Of a stretch of 64,000 nucleotides of DNA, positions 23,301-38,300 are shown one piece after another. The notes under the pieces are model-generated. The model was not told the origin of the DNA, made no database searches, and was given only the letters and a program-made list of their open reading frames with translations. This stretch comes from Antedon bifida (taxonomy: Eukaryota; Echinodermata; Crinoidea; Comatulida; Antedonidae): contig OY727103.1 of assembly GCA_963402885.1 (NCBI GenBank), positions 12,302,085-12,366,084 on the forward strand. Direction: 5' to 3'. A program made the position numbers and the translations under genes. Each line of letters begins with the position of its first letter. Positions within the stretch are counted from its first letter, which is position 1.

Positions 23301-26300
23301 CAACCCTGTGGCTTGAACAGAGATTGTTCCCTTTTCTTACTAAAACTAGACAACTTTATTTCTCGTGGCTACATCATTGTGAAAGGTTTTGTTGCAGATT
23401 TATTATTAATTTATTTCACCAGAATAATAAAAATAACAATTATTATTTGATATTGGTACTGACTGGTTCAGGTAACCATCTACGTAGACACCAGGCATAA
23501 AGTTGGCATTTAGATTAATGCTACTTTTAAGTGTACACAACATTTTTTTAGTTTTTTGAGAATGAGGTGGCCATAAGAGCAATGGTCATTTTCCGGTCAC
23601 TTAGTGAGGACGAAGCGTGATACCAAGACATAAATTAAACACCACTCTACCTGAACATTCAAAGCATTTATACGATCTTCAAGATCACCGATATCATTGC
23701 CGACAGCATCAACACGTGCCCGGTAATTATCCAAATCGTTACTAAACTGTGTTTTTAATTCTGCTATTTTGTCCTCAACCTCTTGACGTACACCAGCTGA
23801 TTCTGCTAACGTGTCTGCCGTGCCGTCTGCCTTAGCTTGGGCTGCGTCTCCCCTGTCACGACTCTCATATATTATCTTAAGTGCCTCTGTAATTGTAAAA
23901 CATTACTTTATACTACATTTTTCTAAAGTCTCATACAGACATTAATGACGCCAATATTACTGCATTTAAAATGCCAATATTATATCAATGAAATCAAACT
24001 ACTACAATTGTGGTGTTTTTCCTGCTCTGTATAAAAGAGATAACAAGTATAAGTCTATTTTAATAAAATCGAAGGGGTTCTTTTTTTGTATTTTCACAAT
24101 GCAAAACAAACCAGGATGATCCGTTAAGTTGAAAACAACTTATTTCCAATTTATGTTATTTTTTCAGACTGGTCTAATTAATTAATTAAATAGAATTTTT
24201 TCGAAAACAAACATTGCGTAACTTACCTTCAATATCAATCCTTGTAAGGTTCCTTAGATCCTCTTCAAGTTTCTTGATGTCACGACCCAGGTCAAGTGCG
24301 GAGGCATTTAATTGGTCAATGCGATTGTTGGAATCTTCTATGTCTAGTTCAACGTACACTAGTTTACTTGAGATCTTGTTTAACTCATCAGCATTACTAT
24401 CAAGTTCTTGTCTATAATAAAATAGTTGAATACAGTTATGTGACAATTACAATAATTATCCATTTTTTAAAATCATACATGATAATAATACAGGTACAGT
24501 GGAAGTGTCCCCTTAATGGGTGTGTCTCTTTAATAGGTGTGTCCCCTTAATATTTGTGTCCCTTTAATAGGTGTGTCCCCTGGATTGGGGTTGTACGATA
24601 GTGTCCCCTTTTTAGGAGTGTTTAAATGAGATATTCTACTGCAGTTGCTGCAGTAACATTGAACAACCTCACTTTAGAGATGCTATTTTAACATTTGTCT
24701 ATAAATCAAAAAAATAATTTTATTTGTTTTTATTTATTGATTTCAACACATCATTATTTCATGTGTATATAAACTGCAGTCAGCAATAATTTGCATTGTA
24801 AGATATTTACATACAGTTAAAATCATTAAAATAGGCCCACACACCTTCAAACACACAAAAGATAAGACTTGGAAACAATTTAAAAACATTATGATGTTTA
24901 CTTACTGAATTTGACGAAGAGCATCTTCATATTCTTGGAGTCTGTCGGATGGACTGTTCTTGAATCCATCTAGAATGTCTCGTATCTCCTGGATGTTCTC
25001 CTCGATTATTGTAAAGTTTTTGCCAAAAGCCCCGCTGGTAAAGTTCGATGACCTATTGGAAGCTTGCGCAATGAGCTCATCGGTGGCAACTACAAAACAA
25101 AAATGTTGTTAAGATTAACTTAATTTCTAGTATGGAATAAGTTTAGACATCAAATTAATTAATTAAGATTATTACACAAGTGTAGTCAAATACTCATTTC
25201 TAAGATCTTGAAATATCAAATATTTAAGTATCCACTTCTCAGTTTCTTTTCTTCTTTCAAGTTTGGACATCAACTTACTTAACAAGACACATCTTGAATG
25301 ATCAAATACTTAAGTAACTACTTACTTCTAGGATTTAATGATCAAATATTTAAGTATCTACTTACGTTTCAAATCTTGAATGATCAAGTACCAGTTGTCG
25401 TAACATTCTCCGCAAGGGTCACAATATGGAAAGTTTCCCTTAGTGCCGATGGCGCAGCGGTCACACTTAGGTCCAGTCACGCGGTCTCTGCACACACAGT
25501 GTCCATTGTTTTCACACTGTAGTACATCTGACCCTTCAACATTGCATTCACAGGCTAAAAAAAAATAAATTGAATTCTGGTATTTAATTTTTTTTTTTTT
25601 AAAACTCATCTGAACTGGCTAGAGAGAGGCCTACATCCAGACCAAAAGTCAATACTGGGACAATACCCGGGGATATGCCTGGTTGTGAAATCAGACATAA
25701 ATTAGGGGGTGGGTTTAGACCAGAGGATATACAGTACAGTAGTTAAGTGTATTTGAATACTGACGTGTGCATCCAATATTTGCATCTATTGGGTCGCCAT
25801 AGTAAAGATCTTGACAGCTACAACAGTCTCGTCCTCCAAAACCTGGCTGGCATGAACACTCACCGCTGAACTACAAAACAAAAATAAAAAATTATGGAGT
25901 AAGAGCAGTAATTGTGTTTGGCACTTTTTTGTTGTCATTAGTTAGCCTCTTTCCTGCTCAGAGTCTAGATAATTTTAATAATCAACAAACACTCAAAGCG
26001 CTCTGGTCTTTACGAAATAGCTCTATATAAATGTCGCATTATTATTACTAGATGGTACGCTCGCTTCGCTCGCGTACCATATAGGTCGTGTCCACAGATG
26101 GTTCTCGAATACACAGTAATTTCAGCGTAAAAAAAACTGGCGATTTCAAATGTACGTACCGCAGGACTATAAATACATTGTCGTTTTTAGAAATGAATAA
26201 ATAGACACGATGATTAATGTAGTCAACTAAAATTAGCACACTGGGAATTAGGCCTACTTCCTAAGGAGAAACTTGTCTTAAAATGAGTCCAAAAAAACTA

Positions 26301-29300
26301 AAACTGTCCCTGTTATAGTCGATTGAAATAGTAAAGTACATGTAACGATACACCACTACGACGTTTATGTTTTTTATAATTACTAATTAATACAATAAAC
26401 AGTAACCACATTCACAGTAAGAAAATTTCGATTCAAATGGCGACCAAAAATGGTTATTATGTACAGTATTTACAATATTGTCAAAGTATTGCAATGCTAT
26501 ATCTCAGTTTTAAGTTTATTCTCAAAGGGCCCATAAATTTACCTACTTGTGTTAAACCATGGAGGGCTCATAAATTTACCTACAAACTGCGAGTCTGAGA
26601 GATTGGAATGTTCCATTTATCGCAAATCAATACATTTGTATAAACGTATATTAAATCTATCAAAATAGTATTTTTTTAAGAAAATCGGCCTGTCTTCAAC
26701 ATTATGATACTGTACTCGAGATGTTCAACCGGTTTTCAGCTATTAAAAACAATTATCGTAGGAGGAGATAGGAAAATGCGAAGCATCCTCGTATTATTGT
26801 GTGCAGGTACTTTTTAAGAGGACATCCATTAGACAGTGTATACTACGGTCGGAAAACACCCCTATTTGGGGCAAATCGTTCAACCTAAATTCGTTTTAAT
26901 TGTCAATAACTAATTATCTAACTCAATTTAATTAGTAAACAGGGTTACATCTGGTGGTTTAAATAAGTACCGAGATTCTAAACAACTTTATATACCATAA
27001 AGTAAACATTCTAGAATTAACGCACGATTTACCGAATTTTGCCCTTACGTAAATTTATATATAGATTACTCCGGATTAATTCTGTGCTTTTTTTAACTTG
27101 GCAAATAAATATTATTTTTATTTTTATTATTAATCGACAACCTTTCATGAGTACAATTGAGTATAGTGGGGGAAGATGATAGGACATACACAATGATGTT
27201 GGATAACAAGAATCCAACAAAAATGGAAATTGTATAAATCTCATTAGTAAAAAAATGTTTAAAGCTCTCTCTACAATATCAAACTGTATGTGACAAAAAA
27301 AAATGTTATGTGCCCATATATGGACATGATGATGTCATATCACTACCATATTTGGGCAAATCACTACCATATTTTGGCACATCACACACAAACTGATAGT
27401 GTAGACAGAGCTTAACATACCTGGTTACATTGTAAAGAAACAGATCCCTGGGAGCAACAGTTGCAAGCTTCGCAGCCCATGCCACTCGCTAACCGCCAGT
27501 AGTTGTCCATACATTGGTCACACTGACGTCCAATCACGTTGGGCAAGCACGGGCAATCGCCTGTGACGCGGTCACACACTCCACAATTGTTGTTAGCATC
27601 ACAAGTAGTTCTGTCTATTCCTAGAACATTACAACTGCACTCTGAAACAAGATGACAACAATGAATTAAAGATTACACAAAGTCATTCATCTAATTAAAT
27701 TTATTTCAGAGCAAATAGTTCATATATATTTGAGCTTGAACTGCTAAAAAATTGATTAAGGATAAGTATCGCAGAAAATGAAAATAATACCATAGAGCTA
27801 CAAAATTTCTCTGATGAGCAATGACTTTAATAAGTTAAAAAGCCTGAGAAAGGAATAAAAGACCTCAAATGCCTACCAGATGTTAACAATTATTATGGTC
27901 TTGTCTTTCATTTTGCTACTAAAATTTATCAATTAAAATAATGGTAAATTTGAAGAAAATGTATAGTGCCTGCCTTACCTCTACATGTCCTCTGAAGGGC
28001 ATCACCATAGTAATCAGATGCACAGATCTCACAATGTGGGCCAGCAGTATTGTACAGACAATTAGTACATTGGCCAGATTCAGGCATGCAGTTACCGGGC
28101 AGAGCAAGATCGGTATTACCGTTACAATCGCACAGGCTACATCCGCCTCCTAAAACAGTCGGGTCACCAAAGTAATTGTTGGCACATTTGTCGCATCGAA
28201 TACCTACAAAAAAAGGGGAATAGTAGTAGTTGATTAGTTCACCCCAAAGAGAACTCTTAACGTCACTAAATAAAAATATGTATCCTATTTTGCACTCATT
28301 TGAACATTACTTGCTCACAGTGCTTGTTAGTAAAGCTCTGTCTACAATATCAAACTTTATGTGACAAAAAAATGTGATGTGCCCATATATGGACATGATG
28401 ATGTAATATCACTACCATATTTGGGTATATCGCTACCATATTTGGGCACATCACACTTTTTTTGTCAAACTAGTTTGATAGTGTAGACAGAGCTTTAGAT
28501 TAGGAAGATTTTAATTTTATTGATTGTCTAGTCTCTATTATCCAGAATGTTGTAGTTACCATCAAAACCTGGATAACAGTTGCAGATGACAGTCTGGGAC
28601 TGGTTGTCAAGGTAACATGTATCTGCATGTTGGATGCCATTTTGTACACCTCCTGGACACAAGCACGGTTGACACTGCTGTCCGAAGCCAATTCTTGGAT
28701 TACCATAGTAACCATCAAGACACCTGCGAAAATATAAACACATTATTTCTTTCATACAATCACAACTCCAGATATTATTAAAAAACTTGATTACCCAAAA
28801 TATTAGATTAAGAAAATAATGACGATGACATTTTTTTCCTTACCTCTCACAATTAAAACCAGCAGTATTATCTTGACAATCTATACAAGCACCCCCTATT
28901 GCTTCACATTCTGTTGCATGGCCATTACATTCACATGCTGGACAGTTAGGGAAACTGTAGTGCCCGGAACAGCATGTGTCACAATTACGTCCGCAAACAT
29001 TTGGCATACAGGGACATTTTCCGGTTGAATCACAAAAAGCTGCTTGAGACCCAAACGCATTACACTCACAAGCTTGAAAAAAGAACCAAAATGTTTATTT
29101 ACTTAAAACGTGGTTCCCACTAGAACGCAAAGAGTGGGAACCGATGACGCAACAGTGCTGCAAACATCGCTATGGGAAATCAATTCAGTTTGATTTCACG
29201 CAAAAGCAAAAGAACGCAGGAAAACATAGTACAGCGCATACTCAAAAGTATGCGGGGTAAACCAGGTCAATGTCTACGGCAACTAACGTTGATGCACAAC

Positions 29301-32300
29301 AAGCAAGTTTGATTTCACGCAGACGGGGGCAAATTAAATTATTAAAAGGGACATTTCTTACGTTGTGTGGGTTGCGTTACGTAGCGTCGCTAGTGGATAC
29401 AAGGATACAAGGAAACTTTATTCATCCCAACTTGGGAAATTGTGTTGCTGACTTATTACAATGCCGTAAAGAAAAGAGAAATGATAGGCCTAATACATAA
29501 GTGGGAATAGTGGGAACCATGCTTAAGTGTGATTCATGAATTATATACAGTCACAAGAGTCTAAATTGATTGCTTGATTTTTCCTGACAGTGTGCCTTAC
29601 CTGTACATCCATTAGGGCCAAATCCAAAGGTGCCAGGTGCACACTGGTTGCAGGTTCTACCCATTACGTTTGGTTTACAGTTGCACTGCCCTCCATAACT
29701 CTCGCAGATGTTACTGGTAGAACCGGTAGAATCGCAACCACAATCTGTGAAAAATAAAAACAGATTTTTAAATGAAAAAGAATTTTTTTTTAAATTGAAA
29801 TTAATTTGTTATCAACTTTTTGTTAGCAATATTAACTGTGTTTTGAGAAGAAACAAAATATTTTCCCTGCAACTCAAACTTGCCAAGGGGCACTTTGTTG
29901 GGTCCCAAAGTTCTATTGTATTCATATATCTTTGTAAATAGGTTTTGCAATAAATTTATACAGTAATATATTTTTTCCTTAATGTTATTTGCTATTTAAA
30001 TTTTCTCAATGTTGTAAGATTGAAGTCTTAATTAAGGAATTATTCAGTTTTTTAAGTGTTTTTTAATACCGAAACAAATATAAAATAAATTACCAATGCC
30101 TCCGTTGTACGTCATCGCTGACATTATGAAGAGTAATTCCCGACAAGTTTCTTGTAGTTCTTGTTTATCAACCCTGTAGAATGGATCCATACAGCTGTAG
30201 TAGTTCCAGTTGTCAAGACGTAAGCCACCGCTCTGCTCGGAGAACGGCGCTAAGTTGCCTGGCTGTGGCAGCAGAGCAATCTGGGTAAATAAAACAGTCA
30301 AAGAATATAAATATACAGTGGTGCGGTTGTTGAAAAACAAGAGAACAATCCCTTGTGAAGGCCTTGGGTTGTCAAAGGCTTCTGCCAAAAAGTGGTCAGG
30401 TTGAAACCTTACCAACCATACTGGTTTATACAGGCCTGATATATAATGTACTATCTCTAGATTTCTTTCTATCGCAAAGGATTGAAAGGTCACTCAGAGG
30501 TCACTCCTAGAAGTGATGATATGGCAACTCTTCTATTTTTGTTTCTCCCTAGTATATAATATAAACATACGTAACAAATATGAAATATCATTTGAATGAA
30601 AATTGTGTATTAAAAGACTTACGGAGTCAATACGAATGACAGCGTCTGGTCGTGATTGTCCCACGATAAGGCTGCGGAATTCAAGTCTTATTATGTAGCG
30701 TTCACCTTTTTCCAAACAAAACAAATCTGGAAGTGTACTACGATGCCTGTGTGCAATTAAAACAAAAAAATGAAAAAATTCTGATTTAAAAAAAGATACA
30801 CAAATCAACAGTGTTGTTGGTAATACTTACCAAGATAAACCGACAGTACCTTAATCTCCCCCAAGAGTGATATATAACTTGGAAAGATGGTGGTTTTTGG
30901 GGATACTCACATGTGATGGCGTAGTTCATAGACTATACCATTTATGGAGAGGGGTGTTAAAAATCTTTCTACTTTTTGAGCTTTATCCAGCTAGGCATAA
31001 ATAGACTATACTACTAGAGGGTGTATTCAAGTCAGATGTACTGCTGTAGTGCAGCTATTAGAGCTACCCTTATAAAACAAAGTTAAATAAACAAATAAAA
31101 AATATATACATTCTTAAAAATAAATTTGCTGCAGTGTTTGCCTTCCATACCTGTCGTTCACAGACAATGCTACTACGAGTTCATCATCAGATGGGATTGT
31201 GTTTCCACAGATACTACTGGTATCAACTGGTCTTGGTCTCTCTAACGTGATTCTCACATCCTCCCACCAACTAGCCGTCAGCTATATCAAGATAAAGTGA
31301 TAACAAAAGTTAGCCCAACTACTGTGATGGGTTAGTACGCATCTCACAGGATGCGTGATTTGGACTTAAACGCAGCGCAACAACGTAGGTGCTTGCAATT
31401 GAGTTGACCAATCATATGGTTATATTACTTGCGATGCGGCTACGTCTTATTATACTTAAATTACATTCAGAAAATTATAGATATATTATTTCCATACATA
31501 TTCTTATATTATAGAATGGAACTCCTATTAAGAGGACAACCTCAGGACTCAACAAAGTGCCTCCCTAATTATAGGTGTCCCCTGAATCTGGCAGTTAAAA
31601 ACATTTTCCCTATCATTCAGTTTAATTGTATTTTGTTATGATGATTATTTAATCAAATCAATTAGTTTAATGCTGTCACCAAAAACACTTTACAGAGTTT
31701 GAAAAAGATTTGATGCAAAAAAAAAAACCATAAATCGTGAAGTGTAGACAAAATAAAAATAATTAAAAGAACCAAAACGTGATTATCCGTACAGGTAGAA
31801 CAGGAGAAAAAATAGATACAAAATATTTTAAACTTGTAAAAGTGAATCCCAATGAATTACATTGACATGCATACTGAATGATACACTTTCCAGGTCGATT
31901 ATGAATTAAAAAAAATAAAATAAAAGAAACTGTTGTGTAATAATGTTCAGAATCTACATGCATGTCATCCCGCATACATGTTTTCCCGCATACATACTTA
32001 ATGTTCAAATGCATGTTTACAATGTGCACATATACTTACTATAGTTCTGGAATAGTTAAAATGAAGAAAAACATTTTTATGTTATTTCTAACTATATACT
32101 GTAATATAATTATCAAAACATGGCAAGAAGAACAAAAAAACTGTAAAGCACAGATTCACATTTCTGCCTCAAGTGAGGTCAAGCAAGGTCTAATTACTAA
32201 AATCATAAAAGTATTGGCAGAAGATATCATACACATACAGTACACTCTTGCAATGGTATTCCTTAACAATGCATCTTCACTCAATTTTTTACTCTTTCTA

Positions 32301-35300
32301 TTTATGTGTGTTGTATTGATGAATAAAGAGATTTATTTGATACACTTCTCACAATCCTACATGTAGTAATGTTATTTGGTTACTCCTTCCTAAATTTACC
32401 GAAAGTCTATCTATACTTACAAGTGGTTCATATCTAATAACCAGTTCATAATTTCCAGAGTATGGGACGTTATCCACGACAAATTCAAGAATACTGCCCT
32501 CACTGACTCGTACAAAACCAGTTCCTGTCCACGTTAGTGTAGTACCAATCGGTTGAACACGGTCTTCAATCTCGCCCTGAAACAAATAGAAAATAAAACA
32601 CAAAGTGAGGTTGCACTCAAGCGAGGTTGCACTCAAGCGAGGTTGCACCTAAGCTAGGTTGCACTCAAGCGAGGTTGCACTCAAGCGAGGTTGCACCTAA
32701 GCTAGGTTGCACTCAAGCTAGGTTGCACTCAAGTGAGGTTGCACCCGAGTGGGGTTTCACTCGAGTGAGGTTGGACTCGGGTGAGGTTACACTCGGGTGA
32801 GGTTGCACCCAAGTGAGGTTGCACTCAAGAGAGGTTGCACTCAAGTGAGGTAACACTTGCCTGAGGTTGCACCCAAGTGAGGTTGCACTCAAGCGAGGTT
32901 GCACTCAAGCGAGGTTGCACCTAAGCTAGGTTGCACTCAAGCTAGGTTGCAATCAAGTGAGGTTGCACTCAAGTGAGGTTGCACCCGAGTGGGGTTTCAC
33001 TCGAGTGAGGTTGGACTCAGGTGAGGTTGCACCTAAGCTAGGTTGCACTCAAGAGAGGTTGCACTTGGTTATTCATTTCAAACTAAAATGTCACTTACAA
33101 TATAACCGGAAAGTCGTGAATACTCAGCCTCATAAACCAAGTAATCCACATGTGTGATAAAGTAACCAGGCTCGACATCGTCACAGCGGCGGCCAAAGAT
33201 GTTGGGTCGACACGGACACTGTCCAGTTTGTTTATCACACTGGTTGGAGTACGATCCGCCAGGGTTACAACCACATGGCCGGCAGCCTTCTGTGTCATCA
33301 CTCAAACCATAATATGAGTCGTGACATTCATCACAGTTGCGGCCGGTGACATATCGTTTGCAGGTGCATCCACCGCTCCTTTTGTCGCAGCCTCGGTTAT
33401 CAACTGTTCCAAGTGTGTTACACGTACATGCTAAATGTGAAAGACAATTATCAGAAATATTTCTTTAATTCATTGGTATTTATTCATAAAACAAAAATAT
33501 TAAAACATGGCAGTAAAAATGCTAAATTGCCTTTCATAACATACATAACATATGTATAATTTAATTTATATAGAAATATATTTCATCAATACAATTAAAT
33601 GTTTTTTTTATTAGGAAAAAAGGGCAGCAAAATTAATTTGTTCATTCATTCATAAACATTTATTTAGTTACAATATATTTGTTGTTCCTCAATAAAGAAG
33701 CAACTACTGCAGCAATTGTAATTACTGCAGTAAAAACATGTCTTACCTTCACAGCCATCAGGATTATTCTCTTCTAAGTTCCAGAAACCGTTCATGCATG
33801 TATCGCAACGCTTACCGTTCACATAGCGTTTACACAAGCATCTACCGGCCTCTAAGTTCATCATGGCGTCAGTCCGGCTCTCACATTCTCCTCCCATCTC
33901 GGAACCACTCGGATCACAATCACAAGCTAGAAGAAAACGGAAACAAAGATTTAATATTATAGTCCAAAATAAACATTTTCGTGAGGTCCAAAAAGTCATA
34001 AATTCATTTTTGCTATTAGAAACACATTCCGAATACCAGAATTTCCAGAAAACCAGACATATTAAGCCAGCCCAGAGGTATCCGATATTGGGAGAGTTGA
34101 CTATATTACTAAACCCTGTAGTATTATATAAAAGGTCTATCAGTACATTATTAAACTTTACTACTATTACTAAACTAACTAAAAGTTTTGGCAGAATACT
34201 ATAGTAAATTTATATTTGCATACAGAGGCACCATAGTCATTTAAAATTGAATTTATTTGTAACATACAGTGTATTAATTCACCTGCAGTAAACTGTAAAC
34301 TGATAGACTGCAAATGAATTAATTTATAAATGGTTATGTTGAGGAAATCTATACAGAATCATTGTATATTATTGAAGCCCTATAAATCAACCAAAATAAG
34401 TATAGTTTTGTTATAAAATTTGTATTGTTCTACATGCATTAAAGTTTTCCATTCATTAACTTTCAATTCACAATCAATAAAACTTTAAAATGAGAGGCAA
34501 CTTTAACTACTGTCTGATACAAGTCACTAGTAGAACAGTGGGGGATCAAAACCACAAATTAAAAATAAATTCCAGCTGATATGTATGTCTACAAGCCCCG
34601 ATCAAGGTCATAGTTCATTAGATCGAGGGCGGTGTATGTGACTTTTGGTAAAGGTTGGATGGTTTTTGTTGTTGCCGGCTCTTGGTGTAATTCCCATGAG
34701 TATAAAGATAGTTTATTTCATGACAAATTTAATGTTATTTTTGGTTTCTGGTTTCATTTATAAATATCCTTTAATCTGGAGTTTGGCAGCACATAGCCTT
34801 TGGGTCCACAGCAGTAGCAAACCTGCTTAACATATTCCTTCTTTTGACAATCTAAAGTTAAATGGTTAAAAACTATATTTTTTTCTTTGATTTAGCATTG
34901 AAACGTGGATAAAGCAATAATTTCAAGTAAATGTATGTACAGTAAATAATATACAATCAGTAATGGATCTATATATTTTAAGATGATTTTTGTTGCATAT
35001 AAATAATGTAGTAATCATACACACATACTATATTTAAACTAAAAATTTGAGTACTAAAAAAATATTAAAATTCATAAACAAATATTGTATGTCAACCTTG
35101 AAATACCAATATGAACAGTAAAAATCATGTTTTGAAAATGTGGTTAACCTATTTGTAATAATGTACAATCGACTCTCCCAATTCCAGGCACTCTTGGGTT
35201 GGCCTAATATATCTTCCAGAAATCTTGATATTCTGATAATGTGATTTTAGTGGTAGTAAAAACATAATTTTGGACCATTTGTACTTTAAAAAAGTCTGGC

Positions 35301-38300
35301 AGATCTTTTCAGTTTTCAGAATTTTCCGGTATCGAGAGAATTGATGACTATCTGAATGGTTGTAAGTGGGTTGTTTTCTAACATGGTTGCCAGTAGGTTG
35401 TATGTGGGTTGTTTTCTAACATGGTTGTCAGTAGGCTGTAACAGCAGCAGCCTAATCAACTACAGACTGTAGACAGATGGTGTGCAAATATATTTTAATG
35501 TTATGATCTTTGTTCCGAAAGTCTAAAGAAGAATTTATAAGTTGCATAGTTGAATACAAGAATTGTGAGAAAAAATTGTATTTTCTCTGGTATTCTACAG
35601 TGTATATAAACAGTGTGTTCATGCCCTGTCCTTTGACATGGCCACTTTATATATGCATAAATATAACAACCACAATTTCGAAACATTCTTATTCACTTTA
35701 GTAAAAATAATTTTAATTACATATATCATATTCAAGGATAATAATAAGGAAACAGAACTTTTCACATGCTTGATCAAAGACATTCAGAGTGGGAAACACA
35801 AGTGAGATGCGCATTTAACAACGATTAGCGTTTTAAGATGATGATGATGATCATAACGATAAATTGTGTATCACAACCCCCTTTTTATTTATTCTTAATT
35901 AAATTTAAAAACTGACTTAATTCTGTAGAAATAAATAAACGATCTTGCTAAATTTACAAACGATACTTACGAACGCAAATTTGTGAATCCCTGATGTCTC
36001 TTGTAGGATCCATGTAATAGAAGGCTTCACATTGTTCACAGTTCCTACCCATCGTGTTGTGCATACAGTCATCGCACACACCCCCACTGACACCTCCAGT
36101 TTGTTCAAAGACCGCTGCATCAAAATGGCATTTTGTTGCATGTTGATTACAATTACACACTGCAAGAAGGCAAAGAGAAGGGGGTAAGATTATTAAAAAG
36201 AATAATTAAAACAACTTTTTATATTACATTCATAGCTGTACTCATGTTTCATCCTGAAAAGTTAAACATTACTAAACATTATTGAACATTACTAAACATT
36301 ATTGAACATTACTAAACATTATTGAACATTACTAAACATTATAGAACATTACTAAACATTATTGAACATTACTAAACATTATTGAAAATAACTGTATCAA
36401 GAAAGTACGGCACTGAAACATGATACTTTTGTTCTTTATGCTATCTCATAACATTTGTTGAATGTTGAATGTTTTTATAGGCCAGGTCACCAAGGTCACT
36501 CAGAGTCTGTTGGTGTGAACTAGTAAAGTAGTATCAACTGGTTTAATTTACAGTTCTGAATACTGTACATTACAAAAGTTTGGTTTATATCTACAGTACT
36601 AGTCCATCCATATTATCACAAACTAACTTGTGTAAAAATAATCAATGTTTATTGAACGTGCTGTATACATCAGCCTCGTTATAAAGTTAAAATAAAGTTT
36701 ATCACTGTACAGTACATGTTGGCTGTCCAAAAACTGAAAATACTTTAAAAATTTGTTGATCTCATTTATTTATTTCAAATCTTGATCAAACTTTCTTCAT
36801 AGTCAAAATACACACTGTACCTAATCATTGGTTTCATTCATAGCCATTATATATAGTTTGGGACATCTCTATTCAGGGGACATTTCTAGGGGACACTTTC
36901 CCACAAAAGAACAAGCTATGCACCACCAGAAATGGTAGTTGGTAGACTCTGGGAACACCCCTATTACTTTCGTGGGTTTCAAAGGTATCCCTTTACAGGG
37001 GTTCTACTGTATTGTAAAGAATAATTACATTATTTGTCATCTTTTGCATTTCATACAATTCGCAATCTGACCTTCAGTGTTTTGTTAAGAACAAATTGAG
37101 TGGGTTTATATGTCATCATGTAATGCATGCCTAGGTTATTGGGCCAATGGGTTTACTGTAGGAAAATTTATCACCTGATAAGTAGCAATAAACTACAGAG
37201 GAATTTCCTGAAGATTCTGGAAAAAAACTTTAGTTTTTACTGATTAACTACACAAGACATTGCTCTAAATTCACCATAGCAACTGGAAATTTGCAAGAAT
37301 TTGCTAGTAAAAGATTTAAATTGTTTTGATTTTCTACAAGATTTTAGAAAATAAAGTTGAGATCAACAAGATCACAAACATTATACAAAAGGATTCCATG
37401 TTTAAAGTACATACACATTACAGTGTGACAACTTTATAAGTATACAAGTTATTTAGTAGCAGAAAATTGAGAAAAAGACAAAAACATTTTAATATTAACG
37501 ATAAACAATATACAAAACTAGTGATGGCAACAACAACAGACACAAAACATATGAAACATTGTCACTCCTGAGGACGATCAAAGCATATTGATCGAAACGT
37601 TGAGACGAATTTGAGTTCTTTTCAGAACTAATATACGTGGTGTAACGCAACTTTATATATCAACATATGAAACATTTCTGAGGGAAACAACAGGCAAATT
37701 GTGAGGGCTAGTTGGATAGCAATTGAGGACAGATTGGTGGAACAAATGCACCAGTGCCTTGATGCTATGACTAGCCTACACTCCCATATCTAGTTACACC
37801 ATTCATACATAATCCTAAAAAGGTGAACTTTTAGTGACCTTTAGAAACTGGCATAGTACAACAAACAAGCAAAATAAGATGAGATTAAAATCAATACAAA
37901 TATTGTCGCATAGGTTTAGAATAGATGTACAAACAAACAGTACAGCATTTAATCAAGGCTGCATGTTCAGTTGATGGTTGAGTTTTGATTATGTCAAACT
38001 ATATTACACTGTAAACTACAGTACAATAACTCCTTTGGGGCACGCCTATTAAGAAGATACAAAAATTAAAATTTCATACGCATCCAACAGCAAGTATTCT
38101 CGCCAATTACAGGATGGATAAACTATTTTAAAATTTAAGTCTCATTTGAGGCTATGGGAGTGGAGATGAAAGAATTGTGAGTTACAACCCTGGCACAGGT
38201 CAGGATTGAACCCTGGACCTTGGGATTGGAAGGCAAGCATGTTAACCACCAAGCTATAGCTCCACTACTTCGCTGTGAAACAAATGAGGGGTAACCCCTA

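Larger units (their letters stand above)
20317..25089 (-). other. LAMB1: Laminin beta: coiled-coil region and beta knob (exons 19-27)
   Basis: Residues about 1190-1770 are heptad-type, Ala/Glu/Lys-rich sequence that forms the long arm with alpha and gamma chains. Exon 22 (22652-23063) opens with the laminin beta-specific knob: cysteines at about residues 1393, 1400, 1403, 1408, 1411 and 1416 in a Gly-rich loop. This interrupts the coiled coil at the same place as in vertebrate beta chains. The C-terminus ends [13 protein letters not shown]. Confidence 0.93.
25366..29744 (-). other. LAMB1: Laminin beta: C-terminal LE repeat block (exons 12-18)
   Basis: Eight laminin-type EGF modules with the 8-cysteine pattern, residues about 764-1180. 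They include [20 protein letters not shown] (exon 12) and [16 protein letters not shown] (exon 16). Most exon borders fall in phase 1, close to the module edges, as in other laminin genes. Confidence 0.93.
30094..33430 (-). other. LAMB1: Laminin beta: domain IV region (exons 7-11)
   Basis: Exon 7 finishes the first LE block and enters domain IV at [20 protein letters not shown]. Exons 8-11 carry the rest of this beta-type globule (residues about 535-763), including [20 protein letters not shown] and [15 protein letters not shown]. The pattern matches laminin beta chains rather than the unrelated domain IV of gamma and alpha chains. Confidence 0.92.

Noticed and set aside
32713-32904. Repeat peptide frames in the 16-bp array as coding
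   Set aside because: They are open because of the repeat; the array lies wholly within a laminin intron with good splice sites on both sides.
38195-38275. Functional tRNA gene
   Set aside because: A- and B-box-like motifs are present, but the cloverleaf arms do not pair well and a SINE-like body follows; a related fragment occurs at 57615.
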